Shown: positions 43,403 to 51,494, counted from the stretch's first letter. The stretch: DNA of 64,000 nucleotides from Winogradskyella sp. J14-2 (GCF_001971725.1 NZ_CP019388.1:2356001-2420000); one strand, 5' to 3'. A program made the numbers and translations. The notes: a model not told the origin generated them from the letters alone.

Positions 43403-43606
43403 TTAGGTATTTTCATTAGGTTTTATTACAGATTTAATACCGAGTACTAGGTAAATGCTCAAAGCCAATAAAACGAAAAATGCTTTTAATTTATCATAAG
43501 TACTCATTTGACTATAATCAAAGTTTGGGCCAATAACATTGTATATAATAACGGCTATTAAAAATATTGATAAAAGGATGTACGGTATTTTAATTTTTGT
43601 TTTCAT
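43403..43606 (-). CDS. Small two-helix membrane protein in the accessory cassette
   Basis: A 67-residue protein with two membrane helices (about residues 8-27 and 41-60), a short loop with NFDYSQMSTYDK between them, and a charged tail. It ends just after the rpsU terminator and starts 15 bases after the split lipoprotein gene, so it is the last gene of that minus-strand unit. Small membrane proteins in this position often act as immunity partners of a toxic neighbour, but no family is recognised here. Function unknown. Confidence 0.6.
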   Translation of the reverse strand: MKTKIKIPYILLSIFLIAVIIYNVIGPNFDYSQMSTYDKLKAFFVLLALSIYLVLGIKSVIKPNENT

Positions 43607-43621
43607 CGTGTAAAGCCTTAA

Positions 43622-44287
43622 TTACCACCAATTCATACAATCTCCAAATTCATATACTGCTATACCAGCACCAACCCAGCCCATATATCTCACTAAAACC
43701 CTTTTGAGGAATTTTCTAGCTGCACCACCACTCATGCCATTTACCCCATTAGATATTAATTCACCTAAAGCAGTAATTCCTAAAGCTTGCATTGCGCAAT
43801 CAAAAACTTCACTTTTATGAGTAGCAATATTCAACGTTTTACTTGAATTGTACATTTCACCAGTTAGTAAACTAACACCATCAGTATCAACTAATTCAAT
43901 TCCTTCATTAGCAGCAGTTTCTATTCTTAAAATTCCCATGCCAGCCAAGATGATACTAGAATGATCTAACGAACCAAATTCAGATATAATTTAACTTTCA
44001 GTTATACCATAAGACTTAATTAAATTAATGCTTGCTAATAAAGTACCTTGTAAGTCTTCTTCTTTTATACTGTTGAAATCGGGATTACTATGATTAAAGC
44101 CGTCACCAAATTTTTTAGCTTCTGAAACTAATTCGTTCATTTCTAGATTAATCCCTTTTTCTAAGTTTCTCATGTTTTCGTCTGATTCAGTATTTTCAGT
44201 TGTACAAGAAGCTATTAAAACACATGTTATAAAAAATAAAAAAATGTTCTGAGAAACAGAATTTGATTTAAAAAATTTAAATTTCAT
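43622..44287 (-). pseudogene. Lipoprotein gene split by a single in-frame TAA
   Basis: Two reading pieces in the same frame are separated only by a TAA at 43991-43993. The first (44287-43994) codes for 98 residues with a lipoprotein signal (lipid Cys in VLIASCTTENTES, residue about 28) and a Glu/Asn-rich helical part ending in SYGITES. After the stop the frame runs on without gap as IISEFGSLDHSS to a hydrophobic Gly/Ala-rich end (about 60 residues, with GAARKFLKRVL and GWVGAGIAVYEFGDCMNWW). Whole length would be about 221 residues. A GAA-to-TAA change would explain it. It could be a pseudogene, a sequencing error, or two products. The hydrophobic tail looks like a membrane-active peptide. Family not recognised. 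Confidence 0.65.
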
Positions 44288-44357
44288 TATAAAACAGTTT
44301 TAAAAGTTAATATGAAACTAAAAATATATTTTTTAAAAAATTTCATCATAATATTTT

Positions 44358-44374
44358 AGGTATAGTTTATACCT
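44358..44374. promoter_or_regulatory. Palindromic operator candidate for the XRE regulator
   Basis: A perfect inverted repeat, AGGTATA - GTT - TATACCT, in the gap between the divergent lipoprotein gene and the XRE gene, ending 31 bases before the regulator ATG. Size and place fit an autoregulatory site of a Cro/CI-type dimer. Confidence 0.55.
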
Positions 44375-44405
44375 TTTCAATACATTAGACAGAAAAGTTA
44401 AAATA

Positions 44406-44732
44406 ATGATTGGGTGGAAAATTAAAAAAACGAGAGAACTTAGGGGATATTCTCAGGAGTATCTAGCTAATGAATTAGGTATTAGTCAAAAAACTTATAG
44501 TAATATTGAGACCAATCAAGCAAAAGTTGATTATAATCGTTTAGAGGAAATATCAAAAATATTAAAAATTAGTTTGGTAGAACTTCTTTCTTTTGATGAA
44601 AAAAATGCTCTGAATTTCTTTAATGGCAATACTAGTTTCGAATATGAAAGAAAAGCATATCAAAAACATATTGAACAATTGGAAAAAGAAAATGAATTTT
44701 TAAGGCAGCAATTAGATAAATTTATTAAATAA
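44406..44732 (+). CDS. XRE-family transcriptional regulator
   Basis: A 108-residue protein. Residues about 5-60 form a Cro/CI helix-turn-helix (IKKTRELRGYSQEYLANELGISQKTYSNIETNQAKVDYNRLEEISKIL). Residues about 75-107 form a coiled coil (YQKHIEQLEKENEFLRQQLDKF) probably used to dimerise. It is divergent from the lipoprotein gene, and a perfect 7-3-7 palindrome lies between them. I infer that it controls the cassette. Genes of this look are frequent on flavobacterial accessory segments. Confidence 0.85.
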   Translation: MIGWKIKKTRELRGYSQEYLANELGISQKTYSNIETNQAKVDYNRLEEISKILKISLVELLSFDEKNALNFFNGNTSFEYERKAYQKHIEQLEKENEFLRQQLDKFIK

Positions 44733-44804
44733 CATCATCATCTTCGTTTTCTTTATAATGAGGAATAATAATCTTGAAATATTTGATTTAGATTTAGAAG
44801 TTCA

Positions 44805-44836
44805 AAAAGAGCAACAATAATTTGTTGCTCTTTTTT
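44805..44836. terminator. Second identical copy of the rpsU terminator
   Basis: The same 32 bases as 43367-43398, including stem, loop and T run. It lies between the XRE gene and the minus-strand gene ending at 44856, and can serve both. Confidence 0.9.
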
Positions 44837-44855
44837 CGTTGTATATAGTCATAGA

Positions 44856-45107
44856 CTATCTAAATTTTTCGTTTTCTGCTCTAACTTCTATTGGTTCAAT
44901 TGGACGGTCTTCATAAAAATGCTCAAAAGTTTTGTCTGTAGAGTAATTGTCTTTCAATACTTTATATACCATAACAACAACTAAAATTTGGCCTATAACC
45001 GTAAGATAGAATACCCAATTAAAAGGGAAATCCATAGCGCACATTATTGTGATGGTAATTAAAAGCATCGTAGTAATTGCAATGTAAATAAATGGTGACT
45101 GCTTCAT
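44856..45107 (-). CDS. Small two-helix membrane protein
   Basis: An 83-residue protein with two membrane helices (about residues 6-24 and 31-50) and a charged C-terminal tail of about 30 residues (NYSTDKTFEHFYEDRPIEP) on the cytoplasmic side. No family recognised. It ends near the second terminator copy. Without the cassette it would be the convergent neighbour of rpsU. It lies 69 bases downstream of the DUF2797 gene on the same strand. Confidence 0.6.
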   Translation of the reverse strand: MKQSPFIYIAITTMLLITITIMCAMDFPFNWVFYLTVIGQILVVVMVYKVLKDNYSTDKTFEHFYEDRPIEPIEVRAENEKFR

Positions 45108-45176
45108 CTTTTTTGTTTAAATTTAAGAATAAAAACTTAAACAAAAATAATTTTAACGCAATACTAACACTCTGTT

Positions 45177-45971
45177 TTACAGAACGCTTAAGTTTACTAC
45201 AAGGCCTTCGTTAGCCCTTATGTTAAATACAGTATTGTCTTCAAAAATGAGGTATTGTCCTTTGATACCAACAAGTTTTCCTGTATAAATAACCTGCTTT
45301 TGTATATTTAAACTCTTAGGTTTTTCAGGGTAGTGTTCTACCGGAAAATTAAGATGGGTCTCAGTATTATTTTCTATAAAGTAATCTTTAACCTCATCGG
45401 GAATGTAGGTCTTTAAACGCTGTCTCCATTCAGTTAAATCTTCATCCGCATTATCATTTCTAAGCATTTTTCGCCAATTGGTTTTATCTGCGACATGCTC
45501 TTTTAAAGCGACTTCTGTAATACCAGCTAAATAGCGGTTTGGTACTTCAACAATTTCAATAGCTTCATGAGCGCCTTGGTCTATCCAACGCGTTGGGACT
45601 TGGCTTTTTCTGGTAACACCAACTTTAACATTGCTAGAGTTAGCAAGGTACACGATATGTGGTTGTAGTTGTACCTTTTTTTCGTAATCTAAATCTCTAT
45701 CTTCTTTGCCTAAATGTGCTGTGCTTAGTTCAGGTCGCATTATCCAATCACCAGCAACAGGCTTGTCAAAAAAACAACTTTTACAAAAGCCTTGTCTGTA
45801 AATAGGCTTGTCTAGTCCACAACTTAAACATTGATGCCCAACATGTTTAATTTCAATAGTTTTGTTAATCAGTTGATTCATATGTATAAAATCACTTTCA
45901 AACACTAAATAATATTGAATGGGTTCTATAAATTCAGTCTGCATTTTAGTGAGGACACCTGTATAAATCAT
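45177..45971 (-). CDS. DUF2797 family protein
   Basis: A 264-residue cytoplasmic protein with a CxxC pair and a second CxxC (CLSCGLDKPIYRQGFCKSC, about residues 48-66) that probably bind zinc. The middle segment HIVYLANSSNVKVGVTRKSQVPTRWIDQGA (about 106-135) resembles the nuclease-like GIY-YIG fold pattern. Both features are typical of DUF2797. The family is common in Bacteroidota and has no proven role. The ATG at 45971 begins the protein, MIYTGVLTKM. Confidence 0.85.
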   Translation of the reverse strand: MIYTGVLTKMQTEFIEPIQYYLVFESDFIHMNQLINKTIEIKHVGHQCLSCGLDKPIYRQGFCKSCFFDKPVAGDWIMRPELSTAHLGKEDRDLDYEKKVQLQPHIVYLANSSNVKVGVTRKSQVPTRWIDQGAHEAIEIVEVPNRYLAGITEVALKEHVADKTNWRKMLRNDNADEDLTEWRQRLKTYIPDEVKDYFIENNTETHLNFPVEHYPEKPKSLNIQKQVIYTGKLVGIKGQYLIFEDNTVFNIRANEGLVVNLSVL

Positions 45972-46083
45972 AAAAGAATTTTATTATTTTTAGCCATTAA
46001 GCCTTTTTAAGAATATTCTTGTAAAAGCTTTAAATTTATTTAAATGAAAAAAATCTCGCTTGGCGAGTAAAGATAACCAATCC

Positions 46084-47601
46084 ATGCCAATTCCTATTGT
46101 AAATTCTATTGCTTCGTGGTTTTTAAAAAAACGATTTCATCAAATTGATTTGTTTTTAAAATACCCAAACGAAGTACAAAACGAATTGCTTTTTAGTCTG
46201 TTAAAGTTTGCTAAGGATACAGAGATTGGTAAGACCTATGATTTTGCATCTATAAAAACCTATAAGGAGTTTAACGAGCGTTTACCTATAGTGAGTTATG
46301 AAGATGTTCAGCCTATGATAGAGCGTTCTCGTCAAGGGGAACAAAATATTTTTTGGCCCAGGCCAATAAAATGGTTTGCAAAATCTAGCGGAACGACTAG
46401 TTCTAAAAGTAAATTTATTCCTGTAAGTACAGAATCTTTGGAAGATTGCCATTATGCAGCCAGCAAAGACTTGTTGTGTATGTATCTTAACAACAACGAA
46501 AACGCACAGCTTTTTACTGGTAAAAGTCTTCGCTTAGGTGGAAGCAAGGAGCTTTATAAAGAAAATGGAACTGTGTTTGGGGATTTAAGTGCTATTCTTA
46601 TAGATAATATGCCATTTTGGGCAGAGTTTAGTAGTACGCCAAGCAGTAAGGTGTCCTTAATGAGTGAGTGGGAATCTAAGATGCAAGCTATTGTAGAGGA
46701 AACCATAGAAGAAAATGTAACGAGTTTAGCTGGTGTACCATCATGGATGTTAGTACTATTAAATAACGTATTGGATAAGACAGGAAAGGATAATCTTTTT
46801 GATATTTGGCCAAACCTCGAAGTATACTTTCATGGTGGAGTCAGTTTCAATCCGTACATAGAACAGTATAGAGCCATATTGCCCAAAAAGGAATTTAAGT
46901 ACTATGAAATCTACAATGCTTCTGAAGGGTTCTTTGCCTTACAAGACCAGAACTATTCAGGCGATTTGTTGTTAATGTTGGATTATGGTATTTTTTACGA
47001 GTTCATTCCCATGGACACTTACGGTACAAAAGATCAAAAAGTCATTCCGCTTAGCGATGTAGAATTAGGAAAAAATTACGCTGTTGTTATCACAACAAAT
47101 GCAGGTCTTTGGCGCTACCAAATAGGCGATACCATTAGATTTGTGAGTTTAAAACCACACCGAATTAAAGTATCTGGTAGAACTAAACACCACATTAACG
47201 CCTTTGGTGAAGAACTTATCATTGAAAACGCAGAAGATGCTCTAAAGAAGGTTTGCAAAAAAACTGCAGCTGAGATTGTAGATTATACGGCAGCACCAAT
47301 TTTTATGAAAGGCAAAGAAAAAGGTGCACACGAGTGGATTATTGAGTTTAAAACACCTCCAACAAACATGTCTTATTTTGAAGAGTTGTTTGATAATGCA
47401 CTAAAGGCGCTCAACTCTGACTATGAAGCCAAGCGCTATAATAATATGACCTTAAATAAACCAAAAATTCATTGTGCAAGGACCAATCTTTTCTACGATT
47501 GGTTAAAGCAAAACAACAAGCTCGGTGGGCAACATAAAGTACCGCGTTTATCAAATTCTAGAGATTATATTGAAGAACTACTAGGTTTAAACAACACTTA
47601 A
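46084..47601 (+). CDS. GH3 family acyl-adenylate-type protein
   Basis: The ATG at 46084 (MPIPIVNSIASWFLKKR) is chosen, since the upstream TTG at 46060 adds only eight polar residues. The protein has 505 residues with the GH3 motifs SSGTTSSKSKFIPVS (phosphate loop), YEIYNASEGFFALQ and LWRYQIGDTIRFV. GH3 enzymes in plants join auxin or jasmonate to amino acids through an acyl-adenylate. Bacterial members are widespread in Bacteroidota and their substrates are not known. Monocistronic. Confidence 0.9.
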   Translation: MPIPIVNSIASWFLKKRFHQIDLFLKYPNEVQNELLFSLLKFAKDTEIGKTYDFASIKTYKEFNERLPIVSYEDVQPMIERSRQGEQNIFWPRPIKWFAKSSGTTSSKSKFIPVSTESLEDCHYAASKDLLCMYLNNNENAQLFTGKSLRLGGSKELYKENGTVFGDLSAILIDNMPFWAEFSSTPSSKVSLMSEWESKMQAIVEETIEENVTSLAGVPSWMLVLLNNVLDKTGKDNLFDIWPNLEVYFHGGVSFNPYIEQYRAILPKKEFKYYEIYNASEGFFALQDQNYSGDLLLMLDYGIFYEFIPMDTYGTKDQKVIPLSDVELGKNYAVVITTNAGLWRYQIGDTIRFVSLKPHRIKVSGRTKHHINAFGEELIIENAEDALKKVCKKTAAEIVDYTAAPIFMKGKEKGAHEWIIEFKTPPTNMSYFEELFDNALKALNSDYEAKRYNNMTLNKPKIHCARTNLFYDWLKQNNKLGGQHKVPRLSNSRDYIEELLGLNNT

Positions 47602-47747
47602 TCGTCTGTTATTTCATCGAAGAAATTGGAATAATTAGAATTGTTGTCGAAAAAATGACAAGACTCGTCTAAAATAAAGAGTCAAAATCCAATCCACAAT
47701 TTTATAATACTAATTTGGTAGTGTAATTAATCCATAATCCCTACATT

Positions 47748-48938
47748 ATGAAAACTACACTGCTTTTGCTAGTAACAGCACTAATGTTTTGTACACACCT
47801 TTCATTTAGTACAACAGATCCTGAAAAAAAGAAAGCCGATAAAGCCAACAAAACGGGCTATGCCTATGCTGTAAATATTTCAAAAATTAATTCAAAATAT
47901 TCTGAAATTGCATGTACCACCTTTAGAAAAAAGTTGGTTATAGTGTCTTCTAAAAAAATTGGAGCACTTGGTAATGGCGTAGATCCAATTACCAACGAGC
48001 CGTATACAGATCTATTTTGTACAGACATTAAGGCCTACGGCGAGTTATCCCAACCGTTATTGTTTAGCCGTATATTAAATACAAAAGATAATGAAGGACA
48101 GGTGGCCTTTTCCCCAGATGAGCATACTATTTACTATACAAGAAGCCAGCGAAATAACTCATTAAATTATAAGTTATATAAAGCAGAATTAGAAAAGGAC
48201 TCCTACGGTAAGTGGATTAATGAAATGGAATTGGCTGTTAGTAGTGCTGATTATTCAGTTGAAAATCCTCATGTTTCAAAAGATGGTAAATTTTTATATT
48301 TCTCATCTAACATGCAAGGTGGTTTTGGAGGCTTCGATATCTATAAAGCTAAGATTTATGAAGATGGTAGCCTCGGCACACCAGAAAATTTAGGACGAAC
48401 TATCAACACTTCAGAGGACGAAAAGTATCCTCACACAGCTAAAAACGGCTCGGAACTGTTCTTTTCATCAAAAGGGCATAACAGTTTTGGTGGTTACGAT
48501 ATCTTTTTATCTACAGTGGCTGATTCTAACTATACGTTACCAAGAAATTTAGGTTATTCGGTAAATTCAGAGAAAGATGAAATAGCCTTTGTCTTTATAG
48601 ATGAAAGAAAGGGTGTTTTTTCATCAAATAAGGACAATAAGAATAATGCCTTTAATTTGTACAGATTTCAATCTAGAGCTGTGTATAATGAGCTCAATGG
48701 AATAGTTATTTCTGAAGAGGATAAAATTCTACCTCATTCTACAGTAATTCTTTTAGATAGCGAAGGAAATGAAGTTGAAAGACAAATAACAAACAAAGAT
48801 GCTACGTATAACTTTAGAATAAAGCCATATTTAGATTACCAGATTAAAGTTTTTAAAGAAGGTTACAAAGATTATACATTGAGTTTTGCATCAGAAGAAA
48901 AAGAGCTTAATGCTATACTAAGATTGCTTGAAAAATAA
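47748..48938 (+). CDS. PD40 beta-propeller envelope protein
   Basis: A 396-residue secreted protein (signal peptide cut after about residue 21). Repeats of the PD40/TolB type include VAFSPDEHTIYYTRSQRNN, PHVSKDGKFLYFSSNMQGGFGGFDIYKAK and YPHTAKNGSELFFSSKGHNSFGGYDIFLS, which form a propeller. The end (about residues 315-396, NELNGIVISEEDKILPHSTVILLDSEGNEV) is a carboxypeptidase-regulatory-like beta domain. The layout matches Bacteroidota OmpA-type proteins of the PorE kind but lacks the OmpA peptidoglycan-binding end. Confidence 0.82.
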   Translation: MKTTLLLLVTALMFCTHLSFSTTDPEKKKADKANKTGYAYAVNISKINSKYSEIACTTFRKKLVIVSSKKIGALGNGVDPITNEPYTDLFCTDIKAYGELSQPLLFSRILNTKDNEGQVAFSPDEHTIYYTRSQRNNSLNYKLYKAELEKDSYGKWINEMELAVSSADYSVENPHVSKDGKFLYFSSNMQGGFGGFDIYKAKIYEDGSLGTPENLGRTINTSEDEKYPHTAKNGSELFFSSKGHNSFGGYDIFLSTVADSNYTLPRNLGYSVNSEKDEIAFVFIDERKGVFSSNKDNKNNAFNLYRFQSRAVYNELNGIVISEEDKILPHSTVILLDSEGNEVERQITNKDATYNFRIKPYLDYQIKVFKEGYKDYTLSFASEEKELNAILRLLEK

Positions 48939-49142
48939 ATTTAGTATCGCAAGTGTTTTTTAACGACAAAAAGCGCACTAAAATTTCACTCAACGAGATT
49001 AAAAATAACTTTAACCAAAAAAAGGTTTGAACTTAAAGGGTAATACTATATTAGCAGTAAATAAATGTGCTATTTATTAAAAACCCTAACTATTATATAA
49101 CATATTGTCAGCAATATTTATTAATCAATCCTAACAATAAAA

Positions 49143-49176
49143 AAACCACAATTTTAGTAATTGTGGTTTCTTTTTT
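49143..49176. terminator. Bidirectional terminator
   Basis: AAACCACAATT at 49143-49153 pairs with AATTGTGGTTT at 49159-49169 around a TTAGT loop. A T run follows at one side and an A run precedes at the other. It sits just past the stop of the clpX remnant. Confidence 0.8.
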
Positions 49177-49195
49177 TATTATCCTTTCTTTATAA

Positions 49196-49347
49196 TTAAG
49201 AAGTTGCTTTTAACTTCTTTAAAGTAGATTTACTTAATCTATCTTCGGCAAAGGCCTTGGTTACATTTAATTTTATTTCATCAGAACCAAGTAAATCAAA
49301 TATGGCTTCTGTTAAGATTTCCTCAAAGAGTTAACGTAAACACCAAG
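49196..49347 (-). pseudogene. Remnant of a clpX 3' end
   Basis: Read on the minus strand, 49330-49196 codes for 44 residues and a stop (LFEEILTEAIFDLLGSDE then KLNVTKAFAEDRLSKSTLKK and LKATS). This aligns without gaps to the last 44 residues of the intact ClpX 2.2 kb away, 36 of 44 identical by eye. Beyond 49330 similarity goes on for about 17 bases to CTTGGTG, with some seven bases lost, so the frame is broken, then ends. It has no start and is not a gene. The silent-site differences show an old or foreign copy. Confidence 0.85.
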
Positions 49348-49451
49348 TTATCAAATAAATGTTAAAATTATGCAAATACGTATAACTACGCATAAAAGGG
49401 CACAAACCAATCCTTAACTTCATTAGTAATAAAAACCAAATCATATTAGCT

Positions 49452-49996
49452 ATGAAAAAAATAAAAACACCATTGTCATTCCGAGCCTGTCGAGGAATCT
49501 CTTTATTCTTCTCAATTTTACTATTAAGCACCACAAGCTGCAACAACGATGACGATAACAGCTCTAATGACCCAATAGACCAACTGCCACCGCCAACACA
49601 GACTGGTGAGAATACTATAGGTTACTTATTTAATGGAATTCCTGTATCAATTACTAACTCAAGTGAGATAGGTGCTTTTTATCAACAACTTCAATTACAA
49701 ATTGGTGCTGATTTTGATGATGACAATGAAAGTTTATCCATAAGCTTATTGGCTAACGGCCCATTGATTATCGATACTGAATACTCACTTATAAACAATT
49801 CATTTGTTGTCTATTGGGTGACTCCGTAAATTGTTTCTATGATATAGATGATACCTATCAAGGCTCAATGATTATTACATATTTCGATGATATTAACTAT
49901 ATAATCTCAGGAACATTTGAATTTTCTACGGTTACAGATGATTGCGAAATAATAAACATAACAGAAGGACGATTTGACGTTCAATATGCACCATAA
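49452..49996 (+). pseudogene. Lipoprotein gene (DUF6252-like) broken by a frameshift
   Basis: Two overlapping frames make one protein. The frame from ATG 49452 runs to TAA near 49829 and codes for a signal peptide with lipid Cys (LLLSTTSCNNDDDN) and GYLFNGIPVSITNSS through NSFVVYW. The frame from about 49814 continues as GDSVNCFYDIDDTYQGS to ISGTFEFSTVTDD and ITEGRFDVQYAP, the usual end of DUF6252-like lipoproteins. Loss of one base in the G run at about 49816-49818 explains the shift. The n-region of the signal peptide (LSFRACRGIS) is coded by a dispersed repeat. Could also be a sequencing error. Confidence 0.72.
49475..49500 (+). repeat. Dispersed repeat inside a signal-peptide coding region
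   Basis: GTCATTCCGAGCCTGTCGAG begins a 26-base unit with ATTCC/GGAAT arms, a well-known scattered Bacteroidota element usually found between genes. Here it lies inside the coding start of the broken lipoprotein gene. Confidence 0.7.
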
Positions 49997-50030
49997 CATT
50001 TTTTAATTACTAATCTTAAAACAATTATTT

Positions 50031-51470
50031 ATGAAAAAACTACTCGTTTTTACAGGGCTTTGTATTGCCTTTTTTCAAGGTCATACGCAAAACACTGATT
50101 ACTATGATAGAATGGAACACATCTTTGGTAATATCGATAAAACTAAAGTCACCACAGGCTTTCTTAAAGAATTTGGGATTCGCTTTAACAACGTGGAAGC
50201 TTACGATGGCGTTATCGATACAGATAATCTGGTAGACCAAACACAATGGCAATCGTTGTATGGTTCGCTCTATACCATGCGTGTGGGTACGGTAGCCCAA
50301 AATATGACGGCACCCAATGTGGTATTCGATAATCTTGAGACCCAACAAGATAATGCCACAGAAGATGTGCTTTTGGCAGCACTTTATTACAATTACCAAC
50401 AGTATAAAACTAATGCCGTAAGCAATGGCGATGTTACGGTAAGCAATGACCAAATATTTGATGTCGCTGGTCGCAACCCTTACGATAGTAAAACTGTTTT
50501 TGGTGTAGCACCGCTTAACAAACAGTTGCAAGGCGATACCTTTACCTTTAAATTGCCCAGCGGACTTATTTATACTAACACTAGTTTGTCTTTAAGCCAA
50601 GTACAGGTAAATTTTGATGATGGTAATGGCTACCAAATTTGTCACTCAAACCAAGCTATTTATACTGTGAATAATCTATGAACAGGTGTTCCTGTAACTT
50701 GGTCCGTGTCGCCATCTGGCGGATTTACAATGACAACAAATGGAAATAGTGCCACATTAACGCCAAACGGAAACTTTAGTGGTACTGCTATTTTAACTGC
50801 GACTATCACTACAGATTGCGGAAATTTTGATGTGTCTAAAAATTTTCAATCTGGTGCCCAGCGTCCAATATATTATGACCTTAATGGTGAGGAACAGGCC
50901 TCATTTTCTTTTTGTACCACATATTATGATAACATCAACTTTACAACACCATTTAGTGCATTAGAATGGGAATGGAACCAAGTATCTGGCAATTTTAATA
51001 TGTTGGTAACAAATAATCAAGCACAGTTTTATAGTCATTTTCCAACCTCAGGCATTGTTACTGTAAGAGCAAGAGATAATTGTGGTTGGAGTGTGCCTAC
51101 GTTTTTGGTTATTAATTTTTCTAATTGCTCTGGCGGTGGAGGTTTTGGTACATTTAGAATGGCACAAAATCCAGTGAATGGTGGACAATTAACTGTAGTA
51201 GAACAAGACCCTAACAACAGTAATGCGAAAAGTCAAGGTGGTAAAAAACCTAACAATACACAAACTAAAACATCTGGAGCGGAGCTTCACAATGTTAATT
51301 TTGAGCTTTATGATTTTACTGGTTTATTGCAAGCTAGCTGGTCGGAACAACGAGATACACAAAATTGGGATTACAGTTTTGATGTCTCTCAATACGAGAA
51401 CGGTCACTATTTTATAAGGATTAGTTGCGGAGATATATCAGAGATGTATCAAATAGTAATTGACAATTAA
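50031..51470 (+). pseudogene. T9SS-secreted protein gene split by an in-frame TGA
   Basis: The frame opens at ATG 50031 with a signal peptide (cut after about residue 20, HTQ), and runs to a TGA at 50679-50681. It continues in the same frame without loss as TGVPVTWSVSPSGGF to the TAA at 51468-51470, about 479 codons in all. The first part (YYDRMEHIFGNIDKTKV, IRFNNVEAYDGVIDT, DQTQWQSLYGSLYTMRVG) belongs to a flavobacterial family of T9SS substrates. The second has an Ig-like part, then a type A sorting-domain-like end (ELYDFTGLLQASW to MYQIVIDN). A TCA-to-TGA change fits. The jump from FDDGNGYQ to ICHSNQ is abrupt and may mark an older internal deletion. Confidence 0.72.
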
Positions 51471-51494
51471 AAAAACAAAAGGAGAATTGGTAAA

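Larger units (their letters stand above)
43399..44836. other. Candidate inserted cassette bracketed by duplicated terminators
   Basis: This segment of 1438 bases lies between two identical copies of the rpsU terminator, counting the right copy. It holds a two-helix membrane protein gene, a lipoprotein gene split by one in-frame TAA, an XRE regulator gene with a palindromic operator, and AT-rich spacers. It has no integrase or transposase. That it was inserted is inferred from the repeat and the accessory gene content. Confidence 0.5.
48939..49451. other. 513-base gap without an intact gene
   Basis: The first 200 bases are AT-rich with no gene seen. Then come a strong hairpin terminator (49143-49171) and a minus-strand remnant of the clpX 3' end (49196-49347). 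The last 100 bases hold no recognised feature except the likely leader of the broken lipoprotein gene. Confidence 0.7.

Noticed and set aside
43399-44836. Insertion sequence or integron cassette
   Set aside because: No transposase, integrase or terminal inverted repeats other than the terminator palindrome itself were found.
49331-49546. Minus-strand peptide containing IPRQARND
   Set aside because: This peptide is the translation of the common dispersed repeat and is a well-known false gene signal in Bacteroidota.
50040-50531. Open frame of 163 codons on the minus strand opposite the T9SS gene
   Set aside because: The plus strand has a signal peptide and family motifs. The minus frame has none and its composition is that of an antisense shadow.
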